From an uncultured Clostridia bacterium (GTDB lineage Bacteria > Bacillota > Clostridia > Oscillospirales > Acutalibacteraceae), in contig CALWMQ010000147.1 in NCBI GenBank assembly GCA_944382025.1, positions 1-7,171 of the forward strand: a stretch of DNA of 7,171 nucleotides, given 5' to 3'. A program made the position numbers and the translations under genes. Below the pieces are notes generated by a model. The model had not been told where the DNA came from, did no database searches, and worked only from the letters and a program-made list of their open reading frames with translations. Of the stretch, positions 1 to 5,975 are shown in pieces (the stretch's first letter is position 1; each line of letters begins with the position of its first letter).

Positions 1-1575
1 GAAGAGGGGGCGCCATGCCCGGTGTGCGGTTCCCGGGAACATCCTTGTCCCGCCGCGCTGCCGGACCAGGCGCCGGATGAGGCAGGACTCCGGGCCGCCC
101 GGCAGGAACGGGACCAGCTGGAAGGGATTTGCCGGGAGAGCAGCCTGGAGGCGGGACGCCTGTCGGCGGTGGTGGAAGAGAAACGGCAATCCTTGGAAGC
201 CGCCGCACGGGCATTAGGGCTGCCGGAAGGGGAGGTATGGAAGAGTGCCTTGGTCCCGGCACTGGAGGAGGAGAAAGGGCGTCTCCGGTCACTGGCCGAG
301 GAGCTGGAACGGGGAGAGCGCCTGAAGGAAGAACGGGCGCAACTGCCTGCCCTGCTGGATGGCCTGCATCAAAAGCAGGCTGCTCTGCGGAAGGAGCGGG
401 AGACACTGGAAGAACGCCGTGTCCGCCTGTTAGGGGTACGGGCGGCGGCACAGGCGGGAATGGACACCGCCAAGGTGGGGATTTCTTCCCGGTTTTCCAC
501 ACTGGGCGAGCTGCGGGAAGCTGTGGCTGACCATCGCCGTAAGGCGGCGGCAATTGCCCGGGAAACGGAGGAACTGGGGGAACGGTGGGAACAGGCCGTA
601 ACCCGGCGGGAAAGCCTTCGGGATGCGGGACAGCGGGCTGAGGAGGCGTCCCGGGAGACGGAAAAGGAATATATCCGTAGGGAAGAAACGGTTGCCAAGG
701 CGCTGAGGGAAAAGGGCTTTCAAAACGGTAAGGAGGCCCAGGAGGCGCTGCTGTCCGGGGAGGAACAAAGGAGCCTGCGTATGGGGCTGGAGGAATACAC
801 TGCCGCCTGCCGGGCTGTGGAGCAGGAAGCGGATCGGCTGGCCAGGGAATTGGAGGCCCAGCCGGTTCCGGAGCGTCTGGAGGAAGCGGAGCGGGAACTG
901 GCGGATTTGGATCTGCAGGCCCAGAGGCGTGATCAGGATATGGCGGCCCGTATTTCCCGTCTGGACGCCAACCGGCGGATTTTGGAGGAACTGCTCCAGA
1001 AACAGGAGGAATTCAGCCGTTTGGAGGAGGAATATCTCTCATTACGGGAGTTGGCGGACGCGGCCAACGGACAGGTGAAGGGAAAGAAAAAGATCTCCTT
1101 TGAGAATGCTGTGCAGGCAGCCTATCTGGATGAGATTCTTCTGGAGGCTAATAAGCGGCTGAAGGCTATGACATATGACCGGTATCAATTGGTGCGCAAC
1201 GATTTCCAAACCAGCCTCAGTGACCGTGGACTGGAGCTGGGTGTGGTGGATCAGTATACGGGAAAAGCGCGCCATGTAAAGACCCTGTCCGGCGGGGAAA
1301 GCTTTAAGGCCTCCCTGGCTTTAGCGTTGGGGCTGTCGGATGTGGTTCAGCGGCGCAGCGGAGGGGTTACCATTGAGACCATGTTTGTGGATGAGGGTTT
1401 TGGTTCCCTGGACGCGGAGAGCTTAGATACCGCCATCAATGTGCTCCAGTCCCTGACAGGGGCAGACCGCCTGGTAGGCATTATTTCCCATGTAGACGAA
1501 TTAAAGGAACGGATTGATAAAAAGATCCTGGTCCGCCGAACACGGAAAGGAAGCACCCTGACGGTAGAGGCATAG
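1..1575 (+). CDS. sbcC: SbcC exonuclease subunit, C-terminal half (5' partial)
   Basis: SbcC is the ATPase/coiled-coil (Rad50-like) subunit of the SbcCD nuclease, which opens DNA hairpins and trims double-strand ends; its partner SbcD is not in the window. The frame is open from base 1 and gives 524 residues. It begins in the zinc hook, where CPVCG (residues 6-10) supplies the two hook cysteines. Residues about 20-370 are Glu/Arg/Leu-rich with heptad character, the returning arm of the coiled coil. The ATPase lobe follows: signature LSGGE at 429-433, Walker B ending FVDE at 462-465, D-loop SLD at 469-471 and the switch His of ISHV at 497. The Walker A lobe and the outgoing coil lie upstream of the window. 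The first possible start codon, GTG at 22, falls inside the zinc hook and is not a real start. The motifs separate it from SMC proteins, whose hinge has no CXXC hook. Confidence 0.94.
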   Translation, partial: EEGAPCPVCGSREHPCPAALPDQAPDEAGLRAARQERDQLEGICRESSLEAGRLSAVVEEKRQSLEAAARALGLPEGEVWKSALVPALEEEKGRLRSLAEELERGERLKEERAQLPALLDGLHQKQAALRKERETLEERRVRLLGVRAAAQAGMDTAKVGISSRFSTLGELREAVADHRRKAAAIARETEELGERWEQAVTRRESLRDAGQRAEEASRETEKEYIRREETVAKALREKGFQNGKEAQEALLSGEEQRSLRMGLEEYTAACRAVEQEADRLARELEAQPVPERLEEAERELADLDLQAQRRDQDMAARISRLDANRRILEELLQKQEEFSRLEEEYLSLRELADAANGQVKGKKKISFENAVQAAYLDEILLEANKRLKAMTYDRYQLVRNDFQTSLSDRGLELGVVDQYTGKARHVKTLSGGESFKASLALALGLSDVVQRRSGGVTIETMFVDEGFGSLDAESLDTAINVLQSLTGADRLVGIISHVDELKERIDKKILVRRTRKGSTLTVEA

Positions 1576-1604
1576 TTGTCTTGGCGCTAAAGCAAACAAC
1601 GCAG

Positions 1605-1639
1605 AAGCCTTCGGCACCCGGAAAGGGGGCCGAAGGCTT
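1605..1639 (+). terminator. Rho-independent terminator of sbcC
   Basis: Perfect 11-bp inverted repeat AAGCCTTCGGC / GCCGAAGGCTT (1605-1615 and 1629-1639). An inner CCC/GGG pairing can extend it beyond one A-G mismatch and close a GGAAA loop. It starts about 30 bases after the sbcC stop and is followed by TTTCTTCT on the plus strand. The minus-strand side has only a broken T-rich tract, so it should serve sbcC better than the convergent membrane-protein gene. Confidence 0.85.
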
Positions 1640-1651
1640 TCTTCTAAAACT

Positions 1652-2128
1652 TTATTCCCGTCTGCGGCGAAAAGAAAAGGCATTTACATAAAATACGTGT
1701 TGAACCACCCCCATGACAAACCGTGCCAAGCACAGAAGGGACATCAGAGTGATCAGCCAGCCGATCCATCCTTGAGCAGGACAGGCGGCCAGTTTGACGG
1801 CCGGGGCTTTTGTAACCATGGACTCGGTTGCCATGGCCACAGAGGGGACCAGATAGAGCACCGTGCCAAAGGCGATTGGCAGGCCACCGGCAATTAGGCT
1901 GATCCAGTTATAGCGGACCGATACCAGCAGCAATAGGCAGGCGGCGGCCGGCACCATGAGCCACCAAAGATCCTTCCCCAGCGTATCAACAGCGGTAAAG
2001 GAGAGGCCACTTTCAGTCCAATAATAGAAGGGGCGGGGGAGCAGAATATATAACAGGATGGTGGCCACCAGCATGAGGGAGAAGTCGATCCCCAAAAGAA
2101 TGGAGAATACCTGTTTTTTACGCTGCAT
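1652..2128 (-). CDS. Unrecognised four-helix membrane protein
   Basis: A 158-residue hydrophobic protein that I do not recognise. Four likely membrane segments lie at about residues 8-30, 53-71, 76-99 and 120-148. The N-terminus is short and basic (MQRKKQ) and the C-terminus is RRRRE, which by the positive-inside rule puts both ends in the cytoplasm. Between helices 1 and 2 is an aromatic segment (PFYYWTESG); between helices 3 and 4 is a loop of about 20 residues with one Cys. I chose the ATG at 2128 because AAGGGGG sits about 8 bases before it; an in-frame ATG 13 codons upstream lies almost on the -10 box and could not be translated from that promoter. No catalytic motif is visible. It is monocistronic, convergent with sbcC and just downstream of pnp on the same strand, but the pnp terminator separates them. 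Confidence 0.8.
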   Translation of the reverse strand: MQRKKQVFSILLGIDFSLMLVATILLYILLPRPFYYWTESGLSFTAVDTLGKDLWWLMVPAAACLLLLVSVRYNWISLIAGGLPIAFGTVLYLVPSVAMATESMVTKAPAVKLAACPAQGWIGWLITLMSLLCLARFVMGVVQHVFYVNAFSFRRRRE

Positions 2129-2155
2129 AACGCTATCCCCCTTTTTTCTGCTGCC

Positions 2156-2184
2156 ATTATAACACACAGCTTTTTATAAAACAA
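2156..2184 (-). promoter_or_regulatory. Promoter of the small membrane-protein gene
   Basis: On the minus strand a perfect -10 TATAAT (2156-2161) lies 17 bases from TTGTTT (2179-2184). Transcription would start near 2149, about 20 bases before the ATG at 2128. The -35 hexamer overlaps the base of the pnp terminator stem. Confidence 0.7.
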
Positions 2185-2218
2185 GAGAAGGCCGGGCATT
2201 CGCCGGGCCTTCTCTTGT
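2181..2218 (-). terminator. Rho-independent terminator of pnp
   Basis: Inverted repeat with 13-bp arms (2181-2193 and 2206-2218), then a G-G mismatch, three more pairs and a four-base loop. On the minus strand the stem is followed by TTTTATAAAAA. It lies about 60 bases beyond the pnp stop codon and closes the rpsO-pnp unit. Confidence 0.88.
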
Positions 2219-2279
2219 GCGCATATACTATTTTCTGTTATGGAAAGGGGGGCAGCTATACGTGACTTCGCAAAGTAAA

Positions 2280-4484
2280 TCAATCCCGATCCCGGCGGCG
2301 GTTGTCGTTACGGCGGAACCCGCCGTCCCGGTGCCCGTCATGGCGGGGCGCGCGGGGAGCGTCAGACACGGTGTTCTCCGGGGTGAGGCCCTCCACCTCG
2401 ATCAGGGCGTCCCTGCGGGACAGGTTCAAACGGCCCTGTTCATCGATTTCGGTAACCTTAACCAGTACTTCATCCCCCACATTGACCACGTCTTCCACTT
2501 TCTCCACCCGCTTGATGTCCAAACGGCTGATGTGGACCAGGCCTTCCTTGCCGGGAGCGATTTCCACAAAGGCGCCAAAGGTCATCAGACGGGTAACCTT
2601 GCCCTTGTAGATGGCGCCGATCTCGGGATCCTTGGCGATGGTTTCCACCACCGACAAAGCCCGTTTCGCGTCCTCACCGTTTACCGAGGAGATAAAGATG
2701 GTGCCGTCCTCCTCGATGTCAATCTTACAGTTGCATTCGGCCTGGATCTTCTGGATGACCGAGCCGCCCTTGCCGATAACCTCCCGGATCTTGTCCACAT
2801 CGATCTTGGTGGTCAGCATCTTGGGCGCCCACTTGGACAGTTCCGGCCGTACCGCGGGGATAGCCTTGAGCATAATCTCATCCAAAATATACAGCCGGGC
2901 CTTATAGGTTTTTTCCAGTGCTTCCTTAATGATGGCGGGGGTCAGGCCGTGAACCTTCAAGTCCATCTGGATAGCGGTAATACCCTTATGAGTACCGCCC
3001 ACCTTGAAATCCATATCGCCGAAGAAATCCTCCAGCCCCTGGATATCAACCATGGTCATAAACCGGTCGCCCTCGGTGACCAGGCCGCAGGAGATACCGG
3101 CCACAGGCGCCTTAATGGGGACGCCAGCGTCCATCAGTGCCAGCGTGGAGCCGCAGATAGAGGCCTGGGAAGTGGAACCATTGGAGGACAGGACCTCGCT
3201 GACCAGACGCATGGTGTAGGGGAACTCCTCGATAGAGGGGAGGACAGGGATAAGGGCCCGTTCCGCCAGGGCGCCGTGTCCGATTTCCCGGCGGCCGGGG
3301 CCGCGGGAGGGCTTGGTCTCACCCACCGAATAAGACGGGAAGTTGTACTGATGCATATACCGTTTTTCGGTTTCGCCATCAATGCCGTCCAAAAGCTGAG
3401 CGTCTCCAGAGGAACCCAAGGTCGCTACTGTCAGCACCTGGGTCTGCCCACGGGTGAACATGCCGGAGCCGTGGACACGGGGCAGCAGGCCCACCTCTGC
3501 GGCCAGGGGACGGATCTCGTCGATACCGCGGCCATCCACCCGCTTGCCGTCGTCCAGGAGCCAGCGGCGCACCACAAACTTCTGCAGCTTATACAGGCAG
3601 TCGTCAATCTTAGCGATATCTTCCGGATACTGCTCATCGAACGCGGCATGGACTTCCTCATACACGGGAAGCAGGCGGGCGTCCCGAATACGTTTATCAT
3701 CGGTATCCAAGGCATACCGTACCTTTTCAATAGCGAATTCCTTGATTGCCTCGAACATAGCGGGATCGGGATCATTGGATTCAAAGGGAACCTTTTCTTT
3801 ACCGATTTCGGCCTGGATCCCCTTAATGAATTCCACAATCTGCTGGTTAGCGGCGTGACCGGCCATGATGCCGTTGAACATGGTCTCGTTATCGACCTCG
3901 TTGGCGCCGGCTTCAATCATGGCTACCAGATCGGCAGTGGAGGCCACTGTCACATGCATGTCAGATTTCTTTTCCTGCTCCGCGGTAGGATTGATGACGT
4001 ACTCCCCGTCTACCAGACCGACAACCACGCCGGAGATAGGGCCGTCCCACGGGATCTGGGAAATGGAGATGGCAATGGAGGCACCGATCATGGCGGTGAT
4101 TTCGGGAGCGCAGTCGGGATCTACCGACATAACGGTGCATACCAGGGAGACATCGTTGCGCATATCTTTGGGGAACAGGGGACGGATAGGCCGGTCAATA
4201 ACCCGGGATGTCAGGATAGCTTTTTCGCTGGGGCGGCCTTCCCTGCGCTGAAAGGAGCCGGGGATTTTGCCTACCGCGTACAGCTTTTCCTCATAATCCA
4301 CCGACAGAGGGAAGAAGTCGACTCCTTCCCGAGGCTTTTCGGACATGGTAACGTTGCACAGCACCACCGTTTCGCCGTAACGGACCAGGCAGGAACCGCT
4401 GGAGAGCTGGGCCATTTTGCCGGTTTCGACCTTCAAGGGGCGGCCGGCCAGGGTGGTTTCGAACACTCTGTAAGACTCGAACAT
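2280..4484 (-). CDS. pnp: Polynucleotide phosphorylase (PNPase)
   Basis: PNPase is a trimeric 3'-5' exoribonuclease that uses phosphate to release nucleoside diphosphates and works in mRNA decay. The 734-residue product is of normal family length (about 700-740). Domain order: first RNase PH domain (about 10-145, with GSFQRREGRPSE at 76-87), helical linker (about 240-310), second RNase PH domain (about 315-545), KH domain with the GKGG loop at 571-574, S1 domain (about 625-692, TFGAFVEI), and an Arg/Asp/Gly-rich tail. Catalytic features in the second core are SRGPGRREIGHG (393-404), the phosphate-binding SSNGSTSQ (433-440), and D486, D490 and D492 in EDFFGDMDFK. The ATG at 4484 has GGAGGT 7 bases upstream and begins the conserved FESYRVFETTLAGR; the frame stays open 55 codons upstream but that stretch is not PNPase-like. 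It follows rpsO on the same strand, the classic arrangement. Confidence 0.97.
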   Translation of the reverse strand: MFESYRVFETTLAGRPLKVETGKMAQLSSGSCLVRYGETVVLCNVTMSEKPREGVDFFPLSVDYEEKLYAVGKIPGSFQRREGRPSEKAILTSRVIDRPIRPLFPKDMRNDVSLVCTVMSVDPDCAPEITAMIGASIAISISQIPWDGPISGVVVGLVDGEYVINPTAEQEKKSDMHVTVASTADLVAMIEAGANEVDNETMFNGIMAGHAANQQIVEFIKGIQAEIGKEKVPFESNDPDPAMFEAIKEFAIEKVRYALDTDDKRIRDARLLPVYEEVHAAFDEQYPEDIAKIDDCLYKLQKFVVRRWLLDDGKRVDGRGIDEIRPLAAEVGLLPRVHGSGMFTRGQTQVLTVATLGSSGDAQLLDGIDGETEKRYMHQYNFPSYSVGETKPSRGPGRREIGHGALAERALIPVLPSIEEFPYTMRLVSEVLSSNGSTSQASICGSTLALMDAGVPIKAPVAGISCGLVTEGDRFMTMVDIQGLEDFFGDMDFKVGGTHKGITAIQMDLKVHGLTPAIIKEALEKTYKARLYILDEIMLKAIPAVRPELSKWAPKMLTTKIDVDKIREVIGKGGSVIQKIQAECNCKIDIEEDGTIFISSVNGEDAKRALSVVETIAKDPEIGAIYKGKVTRLMTFGAFVEIAPGKEGLVHISRLDIKRVEKVEDVVNVGDEVLVKVTEIDEQGRLNLSRRDALIEVEGLTPENTVSDAPRAPRHDGHRDGGFRRNDNRRRDRD

Positions 4485-4667
4485 AAGACTACCTCCGAAC
4501 AAAATATATTTCCGTCGGGGCAGCATCGGGACTTTTAGCAATAAAACCAAGGCTGGGGGCCAGTAAGCCCCAGGGGGAAGGGCAGCCCTCGTCTCACTGC
4601 TAAAGAGCCGGATACACGCCCCGATAGGGGACAAAAGGAAGAAAAGCAAAATGGTATAAAGCGTACT
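4485..4667 (-). promoter_or_regulatory. Structured pnp leader / rpsO-pnp spacer
   Basis: Non-coding spacer between the intercistronic hairpin and pnp. On the minus strand it has runs of C and G that can pair locally: CTGGGGC (4573-4567) with GCCCCCAG (4560-4553, one bulged base), followed after about 5 bases by TTTT; and CCCC/GGGG flanking a four-base loop near 4615-4626. TCGGGGC near 4617 could also pair at distance with GCCCCGA near 4515, close to the pnp Shine-Dalgarno site GGAGGT. In enterobacteria the pnp leader is the site of PNPase autocontrol through RNase III; a similar role here is inferred only. I see no convincing separate promoter. Confidence 0.4.
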
Positions 4668-4702
4668 TTGAGGCAGGCGGGAACCGGGCCCGCCTGCCTC
4701 AA
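4668..4702. terminator. rpsO-pnp intercistronic hairpin (one-sided terminator)
   Basis: Perfect 14-bp stem, TTGAGGCAGGCGGG (4668-4681) with CCCGCCTGCCTCAA (4689-4702), and a 7-base loop. It sits 7 bases past the rpsO stop. The T-rich tract (TCTTTTTTATTT) follows it on the plus strand, antisense to rpsO. In the direction of rpsO-pnp transcription it is followed by AGTACGCTTTATACC, a poor U-tract. It may therefore protect the rpsO 3' end or be a processing or partial-termination site while letting transcription reach pnp, and it could stop antisense transcripts efficiently. Confidence 0.65.
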
Positions 4703-4709
4703 GTCTTTT

Positions 4710-4973
4710 TTATTTACGGATACCCAACTTTTCGATGATGGCACGATACCGGGTGATATCCTTTTTCATCAGGTAGTTGAGCAGGTTGCGCCGATGGCCG
4801 ACCATTTTCAGCAAACCGCGGCGGGAGTGGTGATCCTTCTTATGGACTTTCAGGTGCTCAGTCAGATCATTGATTCTCTTGGTGAGAACGGCGATTTGCA
4901 CCTCAGGGGAACCGGTGTCGCCCTCATGGGTGGCATAGGCTTTCATAATTTCAGTTTTTTCTTCAGGCAGCAT
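4710..4973 (-). CDS. rpsO: 30S ribosomal protein S15
   Basis: S15 is a primary 16S rRNA-binding protein of the central domain of the small subunit and forms an intersubunit bridge. The 87-residue product is near the usual 88-89. Hallmarks run in order: THEGDTGSPEVQIAVLT (15-31), HKKDHHSRRGLLKMVGHRRN (44-63) covering the rRNA-contacting loop and helix, and the ending ITRYRAIIEKLGIRK. The N-terminus MLPEEKTEI is a residue or two shorter than in Bacillus. The ATG at 4973 has AGAGGTG ending 8 bases before it; an out-of-frame ATG five bases upstream of that start hits a stop within four codons. It is the first gene of the rpsO-pnp unit, with its own near-consensus promoter and a leader that can pair with the Shine-Dalgarno site, so S15 autoregulation is likely. 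Confidence 0.97.
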   Translation of the reverse strand: MLPEEKTEIMKAYATHEGDTGSPEVQIAVLTKRINDLTEHLKVHKKDHHSRRGLLKMVGHRRNLLNYLMKKDITRYRAIIEKLGIRK

Positions 4974-5085
4974 ACATTATACACCTCTTTATAAAATTGT
5001 TCCGCGGGCCCAGAGCAGGGAACAGGTGTTTTCCCGAAAGGGGCATCCTCCGCTGTCCGGGCGAGGGAAAAGGCACAACTGTGCC
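4974..5085 (-). promoter_or_regulatory. rpsO 5' leader with Shine-Dalgarno-sequestering fold (candidate S15 autoregulatory element)
   Basis: Minus-strand leader of about 110 nucleotides. Its 5' end, at the predicted transcription start, is the hairpin GGCAC-AGTT-GTGCC (5085-5072). Nearer the gene, ACACCT (5029-5024) is complementary to AGGTGT (4986-4981), which contains the Shine-Dalgarno core. Directly adjoining it, GTTCC (5023-5019) pairs with GGAAC (5003-4999) around a 15-base loop; the 12 bases 4998-4987 bulge out on one side only. S15 is known to repress its own mRNA in several bacteria, including Geobacillus, through differently shaped leader RNAs. That this leader binds S15 is inference. 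Confidence 0.55.
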
Positions 5086-5189
5086 GAAATAGTATACCAC
5101 AGCTTGTTTCAGATGTAAAGAGAAAAATTATAAAAGTTATTTTATTCCTTTAATAGAATGGCACAAAGAAGGGCAATTGGATACCACAG
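5072..5189. repeat. Imperfect two-part direct repeat around the rpsO promoter
   Basis: Copy A is 5072-5102 and copy B 5160-5189, 87-88 bases apart. Both begin GGCACAA and end ATACCACAG on the plus strand, with 14-15 bases between that share a few further matches; about 21 of 30 positions agree. Copy A contains the rpsO -10 box and the first leader hairpin; in copy B the -10 is changed (TATCCA on the minus strand). Similarity does not extend beyond these ends. It may be a decayed duplication, a pair of protein-binding sites or chance. Confidence 0.35.
5091..5119 (-). promoter_or_regulatory. rpsO promoter
   Basis: On the minus strand TTTACA (5114-5119) lies 17 bases from TATACT (5091-5096), each 5/6 to the SigA consensus. 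The start would fall near 5084-5085, placing a short hairpin at the very 5' end of the mRNA. A further TATAAT on the same strand near 5127-5132 lacks a good -35. Confidence 0.8.
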
Positions 5190-5279
5190 GAGGGAAGGGA
5201 CTCATCGGATGTCCAATATTTTGACAATCCTGCATGCTTAAAAACTTATTCAGCCGGTATTCATTTGTTTGTGGCGTGC

Positions 5280-5308
5280 TTGACAAAATCCGACGCCGGG
5301 TATATAGT
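5280..5308 (+). promoter_or_regulatory. queT promoter
   Basis: Perfect -35 TTGACA (5280-5285), 17-base spacer, and -10 TATAGT (5303-5308). Transcription would start near 5314-5316, giving a leader of about 107 bases before the queT ATG. A second TTGACA at 5221 has no good -10 partner. Confidence 0.85.
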
Positions 5309-5322
5309 AAGAGCCGGTCCGT

Positions 5323-5416
5323 TGCGGTGGATCCGCATGGCCTGGTCAGTTCGAAACCATCCTGACCCCGCCTGGAAGCGTGTGTTTCCTGGTGGAAATC
5401 AAAACTATGGAGGAAA
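5323..5416 (+). promoter_or_regulatory. Candidate preQ1-type riboswitch in the queT leader
   Basis: The leader can form hairpin TGCGG/CCGCA (5323-5337, 5-base loop), then hairpin GGTCAG/CTGACC (5344-5349, 5362-5367) with a 12-base loop, then a third stem GGAAGC/GTTTCC (5374-5379, 5384-5389; one G-U, loop GTGT). Loop bases CCATC (5357-5361) are complementary to GGTGG (5391-5395, one G-U), one base past the third stem, giving an H-type pseudoknot with an inserted helix. The order resembles the preQ1-II/III families, which control queT-like genes. The bases TTTCCT (5385-5390) could alternatively pair with AGGAAA (5411-5416), overlapping the Shine-Dalgarno site GGAGG (5409-5413), offering a translational switch. 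The class cannot be assigned by eye, and the A-rich tail of class I is missing after the 12-base-loop hairpin. Confidence 0.5.
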
Positions 5417-5421
5417 GCAGA

Positions 5422-5964
5422 ATGAAGAATCGTGTTCATCGCACAGCCCTGATCTCTCTGGCGCAGGGCGGCCTCATCGCCGCCATGTATTTTATCCTTA
5501 CCGTGGCCATCCAGCCTGCCGCCTTTGGAGCTGTCCAGTTCCGAGTGTCGGAAATGCTGACCATCCTTCCCGTCTTTACCCCGGCGGCAGCTCCCGGTTT
5601 AGCGGTAGGCTGTTTCCTGTCCAACCTGTTTGGCCTCTCCACCGGCGCCAACGTTGCCGGCGCCTGGGATCTGTTGTTGGGGCCGATGGCTACCCTTGGG
5701 GCCGCTTTTTTAACCGGCTGGATGAGGGATTGGAAGCTGAAAGGTTTACCGGTATGGGCTACCCTTCCGCCGGTGCTTTTGAACGCCTTAGTGGTGGGAA
5801 CTGAGCTGACTGCCGTTTATGGAGGCCTGCCCTGGGCAGCCAATGTTATGAGTGTGGCCGCGGGACAGCTGGCGGCCTGTACAGTATGCGGCCTGATTTT
5901 ATACACAGTGCTGGAGAAATCCGGTGCTTCCCGGATCTTCCGGTTTTCCCTGCCGAGAGGCTGA
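5422..5964 (+). CDS. queT: QueT family queuosine-precursor transporter (ECF S component)
   Basis: QueT is the substrate-binding membrane subunit of an energy-coupling-factor transporter thought to import queuosine precursors such as preQ0/preQ1; the shared ATPase and EcfT subunits would be encoded elsewhere. The 180-residue product matches the family's usual length. The hallmark is FGAVQFRVSEMLTILPVFTP (35-54), preceded by a helix starting AQGGLIAAMYFILTVAIQP (14-32) and followed by GLAVGCFLSNLFG (59-71), the LLLGPMATLGAAFLT helix (84-98), LPPVLLNALVVGTEL (115-129) and a last helix at about 146-163. The tail is short and basic. The ATG at 5422 has GGAGG 8 bases upstream; an in-frame GTG 14 codons earlier would overlap the leader's third stem. 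It is monocistronic, with a strong promoter, a structured leader and a terminator. Confidence 0.9.
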   Translation: MKNRVHRTALISLAQGGLIAAMYFILTVAIQPAAFGAVQFRVSEMLTILPVFTPAAAPGLAVGCFLSNLFGLSTGANVAGAWDLLLGPMATLGAAFLTGWMRDWKLKGLPVWATLPPVLLNALVVGTELTAVYGGLPWAANVMSVAAGQLAACTVCGLILYTVLEKSGASRIFRFSLPRG

Positions 5965-5975
5965 CGAGACCATAA

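Noticed and set aside
129..768. Several short frames on both strands inside sbcC
   Set aside because: All overlap the continuous SbcC coiled-coil frame and have biased, low-complexity products.
2217..4538. Very long plus-strand open frame (773 codons) antisense to pnp
   Set aside because: It lies opposite an unmistakable pnp gene, its product has low-complexity His/Gly/Asp-rich composition and no family resemblance, and it has no proper ribosome site; it follows from the codon bias of pnp.
5221..5250. Second TTGACA upstream of queT
   Set aside because: No acceptable -10 hexamer at 16-18 bases downstream.
5344..5367. Reading the 12-base-loop hairpin as a preQ1-I aptamer
   Set aside because: The A-rich segment that should follow the stem is absent (CCGCCTGG instead), so class I does not fit.
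5137..5439. Minus-strand frame of 100 codons across the rpsO/queT intergenic region
   Set aside because: It overlaps the queT promoter and leader, has no good ribosome site and no recognisable product.
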